Source of the DNA: Microbacterium sp. No. 7
Lineage (GTDB): Bacteria; Actinomycetota; Actinomycetes; Actinomycetales; Microbacteriaceae
DNA: 64,000 bases
NCBI RefSeq assembly: GCF_001314225.1
Contig: NZ_CP012697.1
Location: 2,542,001-2,606,000, forward strand
Direction of reading: 5' to 3'
Part shown: in pieces, positions 19,901 to 28,104 of the stretch
Numbering within the stretch: position 1 is the first letter of the stretch
Layout of the letters: each line of letters begins with the position of its first letter
Notes under the pieces: model-generated
Databases searched by the model: none
The model's input: only the letters and a program-made list of their open reading frames with translations
What the model was told of the DNA's origin: nothing
Translations under genes and position numbers: made by a program

Positions 19901-20559
19901 ATCGGCTCCTCGCTGAGATCAACCACTGGGATCGCGAGCACAATCGCCTCGAAGCTCTCGAACGCGGCGGAACGATCGGACGAGTCCGCGCCGAGACTGC
20001 GCTCCAGCGGTCAAGGCAGCTCGACGAGAGACTGGATCGGCGGCTCCGTGCGCTCGACGAGAGCACACAACTCGTCGCGCTACCGGCGGTCGTCCGTGGA
20101 TCAGCGCTCGTCGTGCCGAGTCAGCAGCTCTCATCGGAGGGCAAGGATGCCGCTCCTCACACTTTCGCGCGCGAGACCGAGATGGTCGAACGTCGAGCGG
20201 TCGAGGCTGCCCTTGCTGCTGAGCGCGCGCTCGGGCGCAGTCCCCGCGAGATGCCTCGGAACAATCCCGGCTACGACATCCAGTCGTTCGACCCCGAGGG
20301 CCGCATCCACTACATCGAAGTGAAAGGCCGGATCGCGGGATCGGACACCTTCACCATCACAACGAATGAAGTCACCTTCGCCCAGACCCAGGGTGACCGC
20401 CACCGACTCGCACTCGTGCGCGTGTCGCCAGAGGGCGCCGAGCATGACACGTTGCGCTACGTGCTCGACGCGTTTACTCATATCGAGCCCTCGGTAACCA
20501 CGCGCTCGTACAACGAGGATTGGCGCGACTACTGGGATCGCGGAGATGTCCCCCGGTGA
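16960..20559 (+). CDS. SNF2-type helicase with C-terminal DUF3883 (DrmD-like)
   Basis: This protein has 1199 residues from the GTG at 16960, preceded by GGGAGGA. The SNF2-like ATPase motifs are LLADDPGAGKTIMAG (Walker A, about 133), VVVDEAHRM (about 232), LLMTATPHAG, and in the C-lobe LLATDAAGEGLNLQRA and RFGRIHRIGQ. The C-terminus has YIEVKGRIAGSDTFTITTNE (about 1119), which is DUF3883, a PD-(D/E)xK-like nuclease relative. This layout is that of DISARM-type DrmD helicases and related anti-phage helicases. It is followed 41 bases later by a DUF1156 methylase, but no drmA, drmB or drmC was found. It would be the translocating and effector part of locus 2. Confidence 0.9.
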   Translation: MQTTTVTLASLRAGQRLRGVLPGQPVTLVGVTTLDDALVEIFFRDDSGRTGERMITDADAGKLELVTELGNAPAFDGDPDEFRLAAEALRIKYAALYDPMAAVNSSDVDPLPHQIRAVYEELLPRIPLRFLLADDPGAGKTIMAGLYLKELVLRADCERALIVAPGGLVEQWREELSQKFDLSFEIFNRLMVDDAQGRNVFAEHPFLIARMDQLSRSDDLIEQLSDVTWDAVVVDEAHRMSAHYSSWAGQVDETKRFRLGRLLAETAHNFLLMTATPHAGKEEDFQLFMSLLDRDRFEGQFRAGVHRTDTRGLMRRMVKEDLLTFEGKPLFPERRAYTVEYDLSDPERELYELVTSYVRTEMGRAERLAQAGDKKRGNNVGFALTVLQRRLASSPEAILRSLERRQARLETRLREWQRATDAARYTSSMTATIDEWSTGRVALDFEDSTGSTPSFDPDLFDDLDEEVAEEERAQFEARVDEVVDLATAAASIGELRAEIAILEDLIRVARRVRILDDDKKWVQLRTILDEQLLVHDDSGEPRKIIIFTEHKDTLDYLRQKITTQLGRPESVITIHGGTRREDRKAAREKFTYDHTTVVLLATDAAGEGLNLQRAHLMVNYDLPWNPNRIEQRFGRIHRIGQREVCHLWNMVAKDTREGDVFTRLLSKIDQMSIAYNGNLFNVLGDADAFQEKSLRELLIEAIRYGDEPERKAELDRVIDASVSHGLDAMVAERALHPEMYSSLNLEEIRGRMEKARERRLQPGYIAAFFIPAFERLGGRIRRREKGRYEITRVPQRIIDTARRLNRWAPVSERYERVTFETAHVRPEHQTQAALLAPGHALLQAVIELTIEDLGPVLKRGTVFVDRREQQSDQTALLYAVEQRIQNATPDADTVSHHFDYPVLDTAGTVTLASAPPYLDYDAPQADEAAAIATVLADEWVKSDHERSIRAWAYRDGLAPRMDELGARIAVEVNRTRVQVKDRLLAEINHWDREHNRLEALERGGTIGRVRAETALQRSRQLDERLDRRLRALDESTQLVALPAVVRGSALVVPSQQLSSEGKDAAPHTFARETEMVERRAVEAALAAERALGRSPREMPRNNPGYDIQSFDPEGRIHYIEVKGRIAGSDTFTITTNEVTFAQTQGDRHRLALVRVSPEGAEHDTLRYVLDAFTHIEPSVTTRSYNEDWRDYWDRGDVPR

Positions 20560-20600
20560 GTGGACTTGCACGAACTCGAGGCAGGAACGGAAACGACACA

Positions 20601-22865
20601 ATGTCACCAGCACCAAAGCGAAAGCTCATCGAGGTCTCGTTGCCCCTAAAGGCGATCAACGATGCAGCTCAACATGAGAAGTCTGTACCTCGGCGGGGAC
20701 ACCCGTCGACGATGCACCTCTATTGGGCTCCCCGACCCCTCGCGACGGCTCGAGCGGTGCTCTTCTCGCAACTCGTTGACGATCCGTCCTCTCATCCGGA
20801 GGAGTTCCCCACCGAGCAAGCCCAGAATGCCGAACGTGCTCGACTACACGCCCTGCTCGCAGAACTCGTTCGGTGGGAGAACTCGAACAACCGTGAGTTA
20901 CTGGCGCAGGCGAAGGAGGAGATTCAGCGGTCCAACCCTGGCAGTCCGCTATCCTTTCTCGACCCTTTCTCCGGCGGTGGTGCGATCCCGCTGGAAGCAC
21001 AGCGGCTCGGACTGAATGCCTCCGCGTCGGATTTGAACCCGGTGGCCGTTCTCCGAACCAAAGGGCTCATCGAGATCCCTCCCAGATTCGAGGGACTCGC
21101 GCCCGTAAGCCCGAACGCAGAAGGCCGCGCCACACCATGGGAACGCGCCGAAGGGTTAGCTGAAGACGTCCGCGCATACGGCAGAGTCGTTCGCGACGAA
21201 GCGAAGCGGCGGCTGGCGGACACTTATCCCACCGTTACAGCACCCGGTGGGACGGAGCACAAGGTAATTGCCTGGATCTGGGCTCGCACCGTCCAGAACC
21301 CCAACCCTGCGAACCCTATCGAGGTGCCGATCGTAGCTACGTGGTGGCTTAGCAAGAAGAAGGGGAAAGAAGCGTACATTGTCCCCTCAATCCGGGATGG
21401 CCGTGTGGTGTATGACATCCGACGGGATGCACATGGGCCGACTGGTTCGGACGACGGCACACGCGTCGGACGCGGTGCCGTCAGCATCGCAGATGGCACC
21501 CCCATCTCCGCCGACTACATCAAGTCCGAAGGGTCCGCTGGCCGGCTCGGTGCGCATTTGATCGCGATCGTCGCCGACGGCACGAGGGGACGCCTCTATC
21601 TGCCCCCCACCACCGAGCATGTCCTGGCCGCGAATGTAGCGAGGCCCGCCGACGTGCCCGACCAGGAACTTCCGTACGACCCGAGAAACATTTGGACGCC
21701 GCCCTACGGCCTCACCCGCTTCTCAGATCTATTCACGAACAGACAGTTGACGATTCTCACGACCCTCAGCGACCTCATCACTGAGGCTCGCTCATCTGCC
21801 ATCGGAGATGCAGTGGCGTCTGGGTTGGAGCGCGGGGATCGCTTGGAAGACGGCGGACGCGGCGCAATTGCATATGGGGATGCAGTTGCAACCTATCTGT
21901 CGTTTGCGATAAGCAAGTTGGCCGACTGGTCATCCACTTCCTGTAGTTGGATCAACACCATAGAAGGTGTCCGCGACACTTTCGCTCGGCAGTCGATCCC
22001 GATGGCCTGGGACTACGCAGAGATTAATCCTTTTTCGGACTCTGTCGGCAATTTCCTCTCTCATGTGATGTGGGTGGCAGCTGGCGTTGCGGCGATGCCG
22101 GCCTCCGCTAACCTTCCCGGAACCTCGCTTCAGGCCGACGCGTCGACAAGGTCTTATGAGGGTCTCGTCGTGTCCACCGATCCGCCCTACTACGACAACA
22201 TCTCCTACGCCGATCTCTCGGACTTCTTCTATGTTTGGCTCAGGCGTTCGATCGGTGACATTCATCGCAAGACGCTCGGCACCGTTCTCACGCCGAAGTC
22301 AGAAGAATTGGTCGCGAGCCAATATCGTCATGATGGTAAGAGCAACGCAGCGGCGTTCTTCGTTGATGGCTTTAACCGCGTGTTCTCGCGAATTCGACAC
22401 GGAGCGAACCCAGACGTGCCGATGACCGTGTACTACGCATACAAGCAGCAGGACACGCGTGGTGCCGGGACATCGTCGACCGGCTGGCACACCCTGCTGG
22501 ATGGTCTGATCGGCGCGGGTTGGGAAATCTCGGCAACGTGGCCGATGCGGAGCGAGCGCAGCGGACGCATGCTGAGTGTAGGTACTAACGCGCTTGCATC
22601 CTCGATTGTCCTCGCGTGTCGGCCCCGTCCGCTCGACGCGCAGGCGACGACACGCCGCGCATTCGTCGCTGCTCTCAAGTCCGAGCTCCCGGGCGCCCTC
22701 CGAGACCTTCTGTCAGGGGACATTGCCCCCGTTGACCTCGCACAAGCCGCGATCGGACCCGGAATAGCGGTGTTTTCTCGTTACTCGCGAGTTCGCGAGT
22801 CGGACGGCTCAGACATGAGTGTTCGCGACGCGCTGCTCTTGATCAACGCGACGCTGGTGGGCTGA
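20601..22865 (+). pseudogene. DUF1156 DNA methylase, N-terminal 752 residues (split by IS407)
   Basis: The N-terminus is typical of DUF1156 (RKLIEVSLPLKAINDAAQHE, then PRRGHPSTMHLYWAPRPLA). Motif I is FLDPFSGGGAIPLEA (about 118) and motif IV is VSTDPPYYDNISYADL (about 526), indicating an adenine or N4-cytosine methylase. The frame is cut at 22857 by the IS407 copy, which supplies a premature stop after two foreign codons. The remainder is at 24105-24641. Without the IS and one CTGG the gene is 2790 bp and encodes 929 residues. All catalytic motifs are in this part, so partial activity is possible. The missing C-terminus probably recognises target or partners. Confidence 0.92.
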
Positions 22866-22940
22866 CCCCGTTTCGTAGGTCCGGTTGTTATGTGAGTCGT
22901 CCTGTCGTCCGCGGTCGCGGGCAGGGAGACTGGTCAGATC

Positions 22941-23225
22941 ATGACGAACAGCAGGAAGCGGCACACCCCGGAGCAGGTCGTCCGCAAGCTCGGGCAGGCC
23001 GACAGGATGCTCGCCGACGGCGCCGACATCGCGGCGGTGTGCCGGGACCTCGGAGTCTCCGAGCAGACGTATTACCGGTGGCGGAACCAGTACGGCGGGC
23101 TCAAGGCCGACGACGCGAAACGGCTCAAGGAGCTCGAGAAGCAGAACGCAACCTTGAAGCGGCTGCTCGCGGAGGCGGAGCTGGAGAAGGCGGCGCTCAA
23201 GGAGCTGGCTGAGGGAAACTTCTAA
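22941..23225 (+). CDS. IS407-group OrfA (copy 1)
   Basis: This 94-residue DNA-binding protein binds the IS ends. It has an HTH (IAAVCRDLGVSEQTYYRWRN) followed by a leucine-rich coiled coil (LKRLLAEAELEKAALKELAE). At its end lies GGGAAAC (23213-23219) in the phase G GGA AAC, a canonical -1 slippery site, just where the orfB frame opens. Confidence 0.93.
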   Translation: MTNSRKRHTPEQVVRKLGQADRMLADGADIAAVCRDLGVSEQTYYRWRNQYGGLKADDAKRLKELEKQNATLKRLLAEAELEKAALKELAEGNF

Positions 23226-24088
23226 GCCCGGACAGACGCCGCGCCGCCGTCGCTCACCTCAAGCGCAAGCTGCAGGTGAGCGAACGGATGGCGTGCCGTC
23301 TGGTCGGGCTCTCACGCTCCGCCTACCGGCGCCCGCGCAAGGGCGACACCGTCGCGGACCCGGACCGGGCGCTCAGGGACTGGCTGCGCGCCTGGGCGAA
23401 GAGCCACCCCCGCTACGGGTACCGACGCGCGTACCACGACGCCCGCGCCGAGGGCTGGGCCGTGAACCACAAGAAGATCCAACGCCTCTGGCGCGACGAA
23501 GGGCTCCGGGTCCCGCAACGCCGTCGCCGCAAACGCGTCGGGTCCTCCACCGTCGGCCCGCCTACAGCAGACGCACCGAACGTGGTGTGGGCCGTCGACT
23601 TCCAGTTCGACGCGGACGAGCAGGGCCGCCCGATCAAGATCTGCTCGATCGTCGACGAGCACACCCGTGAGTGCATCGGCGGGCTCACCGAACGGTCGAT
23701 CACCGCCGACCGCCTCACCGCCCACCTCGAGGACCTCGTCGCCGTGCGCGGCGCCCCGGCTGTGCTCAGATCGGACAACGGACCGGAGTTCATCAGCGAA
23801 GCGATGGCCGACTGGGCCGGCACCCGCACCGGGCTGTCCTACATCCCGCCCGGCTCTCCGTGGCGCAACGGGTACGTCGAGTCGTTCAACAGCCGGATCC
23901 GCGACGAGTGCCTCAACATCAACAGCTTCTACTCACTCCTGCACGCCCAGGTCGTGATCGGCGACTGGAAGAACGAGTACAACCATCACCGCCGGCACTC
24001 CTCGCTCGGCTATATCGCCCCCGCCGACTACGCTCGGGAGTGCACCCATCGAATGGAAACCGACGACTCACAGATCGCCTGGACCTAA
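23213..24088 (+). CDS. IS407-group OrfB transposase (copy 1)
   Basis: This is the DDE integrase-type catalytic part, in the -1 frame relative to orfA and open from 23213; the first ATG-type start is at 23276. Catalytic residues are in WAVDFQFD, LRSDNGPEF and NGYVESFNSRIRDE (D, D, E). A basic helical N-terminus (KIQRLWRDEGLRVPQRRRRK) precedes them. It is expressed as an OrfAB fusion by frameshifting at GGGAAAC. It is intact and probably active. Confidence 0.93.
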   Translation, partial: GKLLSPDRRRAAVAHLKRKLQVSERMACRLVGLSRSAYRRPRKGDTVADPDRALRDWLRAWAKSHPRYGYRRAYHDARAEGWAVNHKKIQRLWRDEGLRVPQRRRRKRVGSSTVGPPTADAPNVVWAVDFQFDADEQGRPIKICSIVDEHTRECIGGLTERSITADRLTAHLEDLVAVRGAPAVLRSDNGPEFISEAMADWAGTRTGLSYIPPGSPWRNGYVESFNSRIRDECLNINSFYSLLHAQVVIGDWKNEYNHHRRHSSLGYIAPADYARECTHRMETDDSQIAWT

Positions 24089-24104
24089 CGAAGGGGGCGG
24101 CCCA

Positions 24105-24641
24105 CTGGACGAGGTCCTAGGCGAGCAAGAGAGTGACTTTGACCCCGACACGCGCTTCGCGGTGAAGTGGTATCGCCAGTATGGCTGGGATCGGGAAAGC
24201 TCAGGCATCGCTGATCAGTTGGCGCGCGCCTCAGACACTTCGATTGGAACCCTCGAGCGCGGCGGAATATTCGAAACCAAAGGCGGAAAGGCACGACTAC
24301 TTGCGCCCGGCCAACTGGAGGACTCGTGGGATATTGAAACCGACGAGCGCGTCAGCGTCTGGGAGGCCACCATACGTCTGGCTGCGGTGATGGCCAAGCA
24401 CGGCGCTGACCAGGTCGCTTCGTTGCTCCCGGCAGTGCAGGCTCGGTTGAATCTCGACGCAGTGAAGGAGCTCGGCTTTCTCCTTTTCCATGAGGCGGAG
24501 AAGAAGCACGACGCCAAGGACGCCATTCTCTTCAACGGCCTCGTGAGCGCATGGGGTGACGTGAACGAGCAGGCGCGCAAGCACGGGGGGGCGCCGCGTG
24601 CAGTGCAGCAAGCGTTTGACTTCGATGAGGATGGGGACTGA
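24105..24641 (+). pseudogene. DUF1156 DNA methylase, C-terminal part (split gene)
   Basis: Once the IS is removed, the frame continues directly from the upstream part: ATL then DEVLGEQESDFDPDTRFAVK. The following WYRQYGWDRESSGIADQLAR and LLFHEAEKKHDAKDAILFN are typical of the C-terminal helical region of DUF1156 proteins. A GTG- or ATG-started remnant could be translated, but it has no catalytic motif. It ends 5 bases before the DUF499 gene, so these were one operon. Confidence 0.9.
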
Positions 24642-24646
24642 GCTCG

Positions 24647-27600
24647 ATGGCGATGAACAACCGTGACCGCGTGGGCAAGGCTTTCGACCTGTTGTCGGAA
24701 GGACTACTCGACTCCGTTGATGAAGTGATGACCGCGGCCTATGGCACACAGGACTGGCCAGCCGCCTGGGCTCAAGAGGATGCCCAACGTCGGGGTGGGC
24801 CGGCGCGAACGCTGACGAAGCACGACGTTCAGGTACAGCTTCGCGCGATTACGGAGCAGGGCTATCGGTTTAAGGACGTGCTGTCCCGCGCGCAGCAGGG
24901 GTTCGGTTCCGAGCTCCGTGAGACGCGCAATCTGTGGGCTCACAACGAACCGTTCGGTTCAGATGATGCCGCGCGGGCACTCGACACGATCGAGCGCCTG
25001 CTTCACGCGGTCGGCGCGGTTGACTCCGCCGAGGACGTCCGCAAGCTCCGCATCGATCTTCAGCGCACGGTCTTCGAGGACCAAACTCGTAAACAGGTCA
25101 AGCGCACTATCGTCTCCCTCGACCCAGGCTCGGGGTTGCGGCCCTGGCGTGAGGTCATTCGCCCTCACGACGACGTCGCGCGAGGCGAGTTCACCGCATC
25201 CGAGTTCGCCGCCGACCTGCACTTGGTCCGAACCGGTCAGGCGACGAGCCCCGAGTACGGCGACCCCGTCGAGTTCTTCACCCGCACCTACCTCACTTCG
25301 GGTCTGCGAGATTTGCTGTCCCGCGCGCTACGGCGCGTTAGCGGTGACGGCAACGCGAGCCCCGTCGTCAACCTGCAGACAAACTTCGGTGGCGGCAAGA
25401 CACACTCGATGCTTGCGCTATACCACCTCTTCAGTGACACCCCCGCGAAGGACTTCCCGCAGGAGCTCCAAGAACTCATCGCAGAGAACGGCAACCCCGA
25501 TCTCGTAGCGCTGGGGGCCAAGCGGGTGGCGCTTGTCGGAACGTACCTGAAAGCAGGCTCGCCGCTCATCAAGGATGACGGGACCGAAGTGCGCACGCTC
25601 TGGGGTGAGCTCGCCTGGCAGCTAGGCGGACGCGAGGCGCACGACCTGATTGCGGCAGATGACCGTGCCGGCACGAACCCGGGCGAAGCGCTGCACACGC
25701 TGATCGCAAAGTACTCGCCCGCGCTGATCCTGATCGACGAGTGGGTCGCATACGCCCGGCAGCTTGTGACGGACAAGGAGCTTCCGGCCGGATCGTTCGA
25801 AACGCAGTTCACGTTCGCTCAGTCGCTGACCGAGGTGGTCCGGTCAGTGCCGGGAGCGATGCTGGTCGTTTCGATTCCGGCATCCGATACCGGCGAGGCG
25901 GGGAGCGGAAGCGACATCGAGATCGGTGGCGCCAACGGTCAGCTTGCGTTGGAGCGTCTGCAGAACGTGATCCGCCGTGTCGCCGATCAGTGGCGTCCGT
26001 CGAGCAAAGACGAATCCTTTGAGATCGTTCGACGCCGTCTCTTCCAGGCACCCAACGCTGAAGGCCTCACCACGATCTCCGCTGTTGCCCGAAGCTTCGT
26101 CACGCTCTATCGGAGCAATACGGCGCTTTTCCCGCGGGATGCCGCGGCTCCGAGTGATGACTACGAGCAGCGCATCCGTGCGTCCTATCCGTTGCATCCC
26201 GAGTTGCTCGACCGTCTGTACGAGGACTGGTCAACGCTCGAGCGCTTCCAGCGCACACGAGGCGTGCTCAAGCTTGTGTCGTCGATCGTGCACGAACTCT
26301 GGGCATCCAACGACACCTCACCGCTGATCCTCCCCGGCAACGTGCCACTCGAGGCCACGACCGTCAACACGGATCTGACCCAGTACCTCGAGGATCAATG
26401 GAAGCCAATCATCGACTCCGACATCGACGGGCCTGGATCGATGGCGCAGCAGATCGACCTGGATCGTCCGAACCTTGGTCAGCGATTCGTCACACAGCGC
26501 ATCGCTCGCACGATCTTCATGGGCGCGGCACCTCGAATCAAGGCGTCGCGAAAAGGCCTCGACAAGCAGTACGTCTGGTTGGGCACGGCCGCACCCGGTG
26601 ACACGCTGGGTAACTTCGGCAGCGCGATCGAACAGCTCGCGCAACGTTCGACGTACTTCTACGAGGAGCAGGGTCACTACTGGTTCGACACCCAGCCGTC
26701 GGTGACGAAAACCGCGAACGACTATGCCGAGCGGCTCCGTGAAGACGTCGAGACTGTCTGGAACGAAATCACGGAGCGCCTCCGCATCGAGGAACGCGCG
26801 CGCGGTGTATTCGACCGAGTGCACGTCGCCCCGGCATCCAGCGCTGACATCCCCGACCTCGAAGACGCGCGACTGGTCATCGTCCACCCGCGCCACTCGC
26901 GGCGCAAGTCGGACGGTGCCGACTCATCGGCCCACCAGTGGGTGCGTGACGCGGTCGAAGCCAAGGGTGGCAGCCAGCGCGTGTACCGCAACACGCTCGT
27001 TTTCCTCGTCGCCGACAAGAGCGAACTGGAGAGCCTCGAGGCCGCTGCTCGTAGCTTCCTCGCGTGGAGACGTGTGCAGGCGACCAGCGAGAGCCTCAAC
27101 CTATCGGTGCAACAGCGCAGGCAGACAGACGACTGGGTCACGCGTCTCGACCGGACCGTCTCAGATCGGATCCGCGACACCTTCGTGTGGGCGGTCTACC
27201 CCGAGCAATTTGACGCCACCAAGCCGTTCGAGTTGATCACGGACAAAGTGCCCGACTCGAGCGGCCGCTCCCTCGCGGAGCGCGTCGCCGCGAAGCTCTC
27301 CCGTGACGATCAGCTCGTGACCGAGTTCGGCGCACCAATTCTCGGCGCGACACTGCATCAGGAACTCGGTCAGCTGTGGCGCGACAAGGGAGAGATCACC
27401 GTCGGCGAACTTTGGGGCTACTTCGCACGGTACGTGTACCTGCCACGTCTCGTGCGGCGAGAGACTCTGGACGCCGCCATCGAACGCTCAGTGAACTCCG
27501 TGCTCGTCGACGGCGAGAAGTTCGCAATCGCGGCAACGAAGGACACTGACGCAAGACGCTATCGCGGACTGATCGTGCCCCCGGCTCACAACGTGGCGAT

Positions 27601-28036
27601 CCAGGTCACCGATAGCACGCTCCTCGTGGACTGGAACATTGCAGACGAGCAGGCATCTGCAGACCGCGCAGCCGCCGCTCGGGAAGCCGCCCGGCGCGCA
27701 TCTGAGGAGGGTGCCGCAGAGCTGGGCCCGATCGACATTGTCATGGTCGATGATGAAGCGGAGGAGTCGACAACGGCGGTCGAAGACATCGCCGCACAGC
27801 GAAGCCCGAGCCGCTACTTCGGGTCGGTGAAGGTCGACCCCGATCGCTATTCACGGGATATCGGAAACGTGACCCGCGAGATCATCGATCGCCTTGCGGG
27901 CGCCGGCGCGAAGCTCGAGATCACCATCGACATCCAGGCGAGCAAGGGCGATGGCTTCGACGAGGGCGAGGTGCGCACGATCTCCGAGAACGCGCGCGTC
28001 CTCAAGTTCGACCCGAGCTCCGGCTTTGAAAACTAG
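24647..28036 (+). CDS. DUF499 ATPase with Swt1/HEPN-like N-terminus
   Basis: This protein has 1129 residues. The first 120 are helical and contain RETRNLWAHNEPFGSDDAARA. Arg94 and His99 form an RNxxxH motif as in HEPN ribonucleases of the Swt1 type. The DUF499 ATPase follows: NFGGGKTHSMLALYHLF (Walker A, about 250) and ALILIDEWVAYA (Walker B, about 360). The C-terminal third has a helical Ala/Arg-rich stretch (DRAAAAREAARRASEE). DUF499 proteins regularly accompany DUF1156 methylases in anti-phage loci. It is probably a large motor with a possible RNA-cutting domain. Intact. Confidence 0.88.
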   Translation: MAMNNRDRVGKAFDLLSEGLLDSVDEVMTAAYGTQDWPAAWAQEDAQRRGGPARTLTKHDVQVQLRAITEQGYRFKDVLSRAQQGFGSELRETRNLWAHNEPFGSDDAARALDTIERLLHAVGAVDSAEDVRKLRIDLQRTVFEDQTRKQVKRTIVSLDPGSGLRPWREVIRPHDDVARGEFTASEFAADLHLVRTGQATSPEYGDPVEFFTRTYLTSGLRDLLSRALRRVSGDGNASPVVNLQTNFGGGKTHSMLALYHLFSDTPAKDFPQELQELIAENGNPDLVALGAKRVALVGTYLKAGSPLIKDDGTEVRTLWGELAWQLGGREAHDLIAADDRAGTNPGEALHTLIAKYSPALILIDEWVAYARQLVTDKELPAGSFETQFTFAQSLTEVVRSVPGAMLVVSIPASDTGEAGSGSDIEIGGANGQLALERLQNVIRRVADQWRPSSKDESFEIVRRRLFQAPNAEGLTTISAVARSFVTLYRSNTALFPRDAAAPSDDYEQRIRASYPLHPELLDRLYEDWSTLERFQRTRGVLKLVSSIVHELWASNDTSPLILPGNVPLEATTVNTDLTQYLEDQWKPIIDSDIDGPGSMAQQIDLDRPNLGQRFVTQRIARTIFMGAAPRIKASRKGLDKQYVWLGTAAPGDTLGNFGSAIEQLAQRSTYFYEEQGHYWFDTQPSVTKTANDYAERLREDVETVWNEITERLRIEERARGVFDRVHVAPASSADIPDLEDARLVIVHPRHSRRKSDGADSSAHQWVRDAVEAKGGSQRVYRNTLVFLVADKSELESLEAAARSFLAWRRVQATSESLNLSVQQRRQTDDWVTRLDRTVSDRIRDTFVWAVYPEQFDATKPFELITDKVPDSSGRSLAERVAAKLSRDDQLVTEFGAPILGATLHQELGQLWRDKGEITVGELWGYFARYVYLPRLVRRETLDAAIERSVNSVLVDGEKFAIAATKDTDARRYRGLIVPPAHNVAIQVTDSTLLVDWNIADEQASADRAAAAREAARRASEEGAAELGPIDIVMVDDEAEESTTAVEDIAAQRSPSRYFGSVKVDPDRYSRDIGNVTREIIDRLAGAGAKLEITIDIQASKGDGFDEGEVRTISENARVLKFDPSSGFEN

Positions 28037-28104
28037 CGAGGGGCAAGCGGCGACTGCGCCGAGCGTGCGCAGACCAAGAAATCAAATCGGAAGGAGCCTC
28101 AGGG

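Larger units (their letters stand above)
22858..24104 (+). mobile_element. IS407-group (IS3 family) insertion sequence, copy 1, complete
   Basis: The element is 1247 bp. Left end TGGGCTGACCCCGTTTCGT and right end (inward) TGGGCCGCCCCCTTCGTT are imperfect terminal repeats. It is flanked by a 4-bp direct repeat CTGG (22854-22857 and 24105-24108), the duplication size known for the IS407 group. It interrupts the DUF1156 methylase gene in the same orientation. The same sequence is present at 30397-31494 (truncated) and 42183-43429. The sequence I compared is identical, so the copies are recent. Confidence 0.96.
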
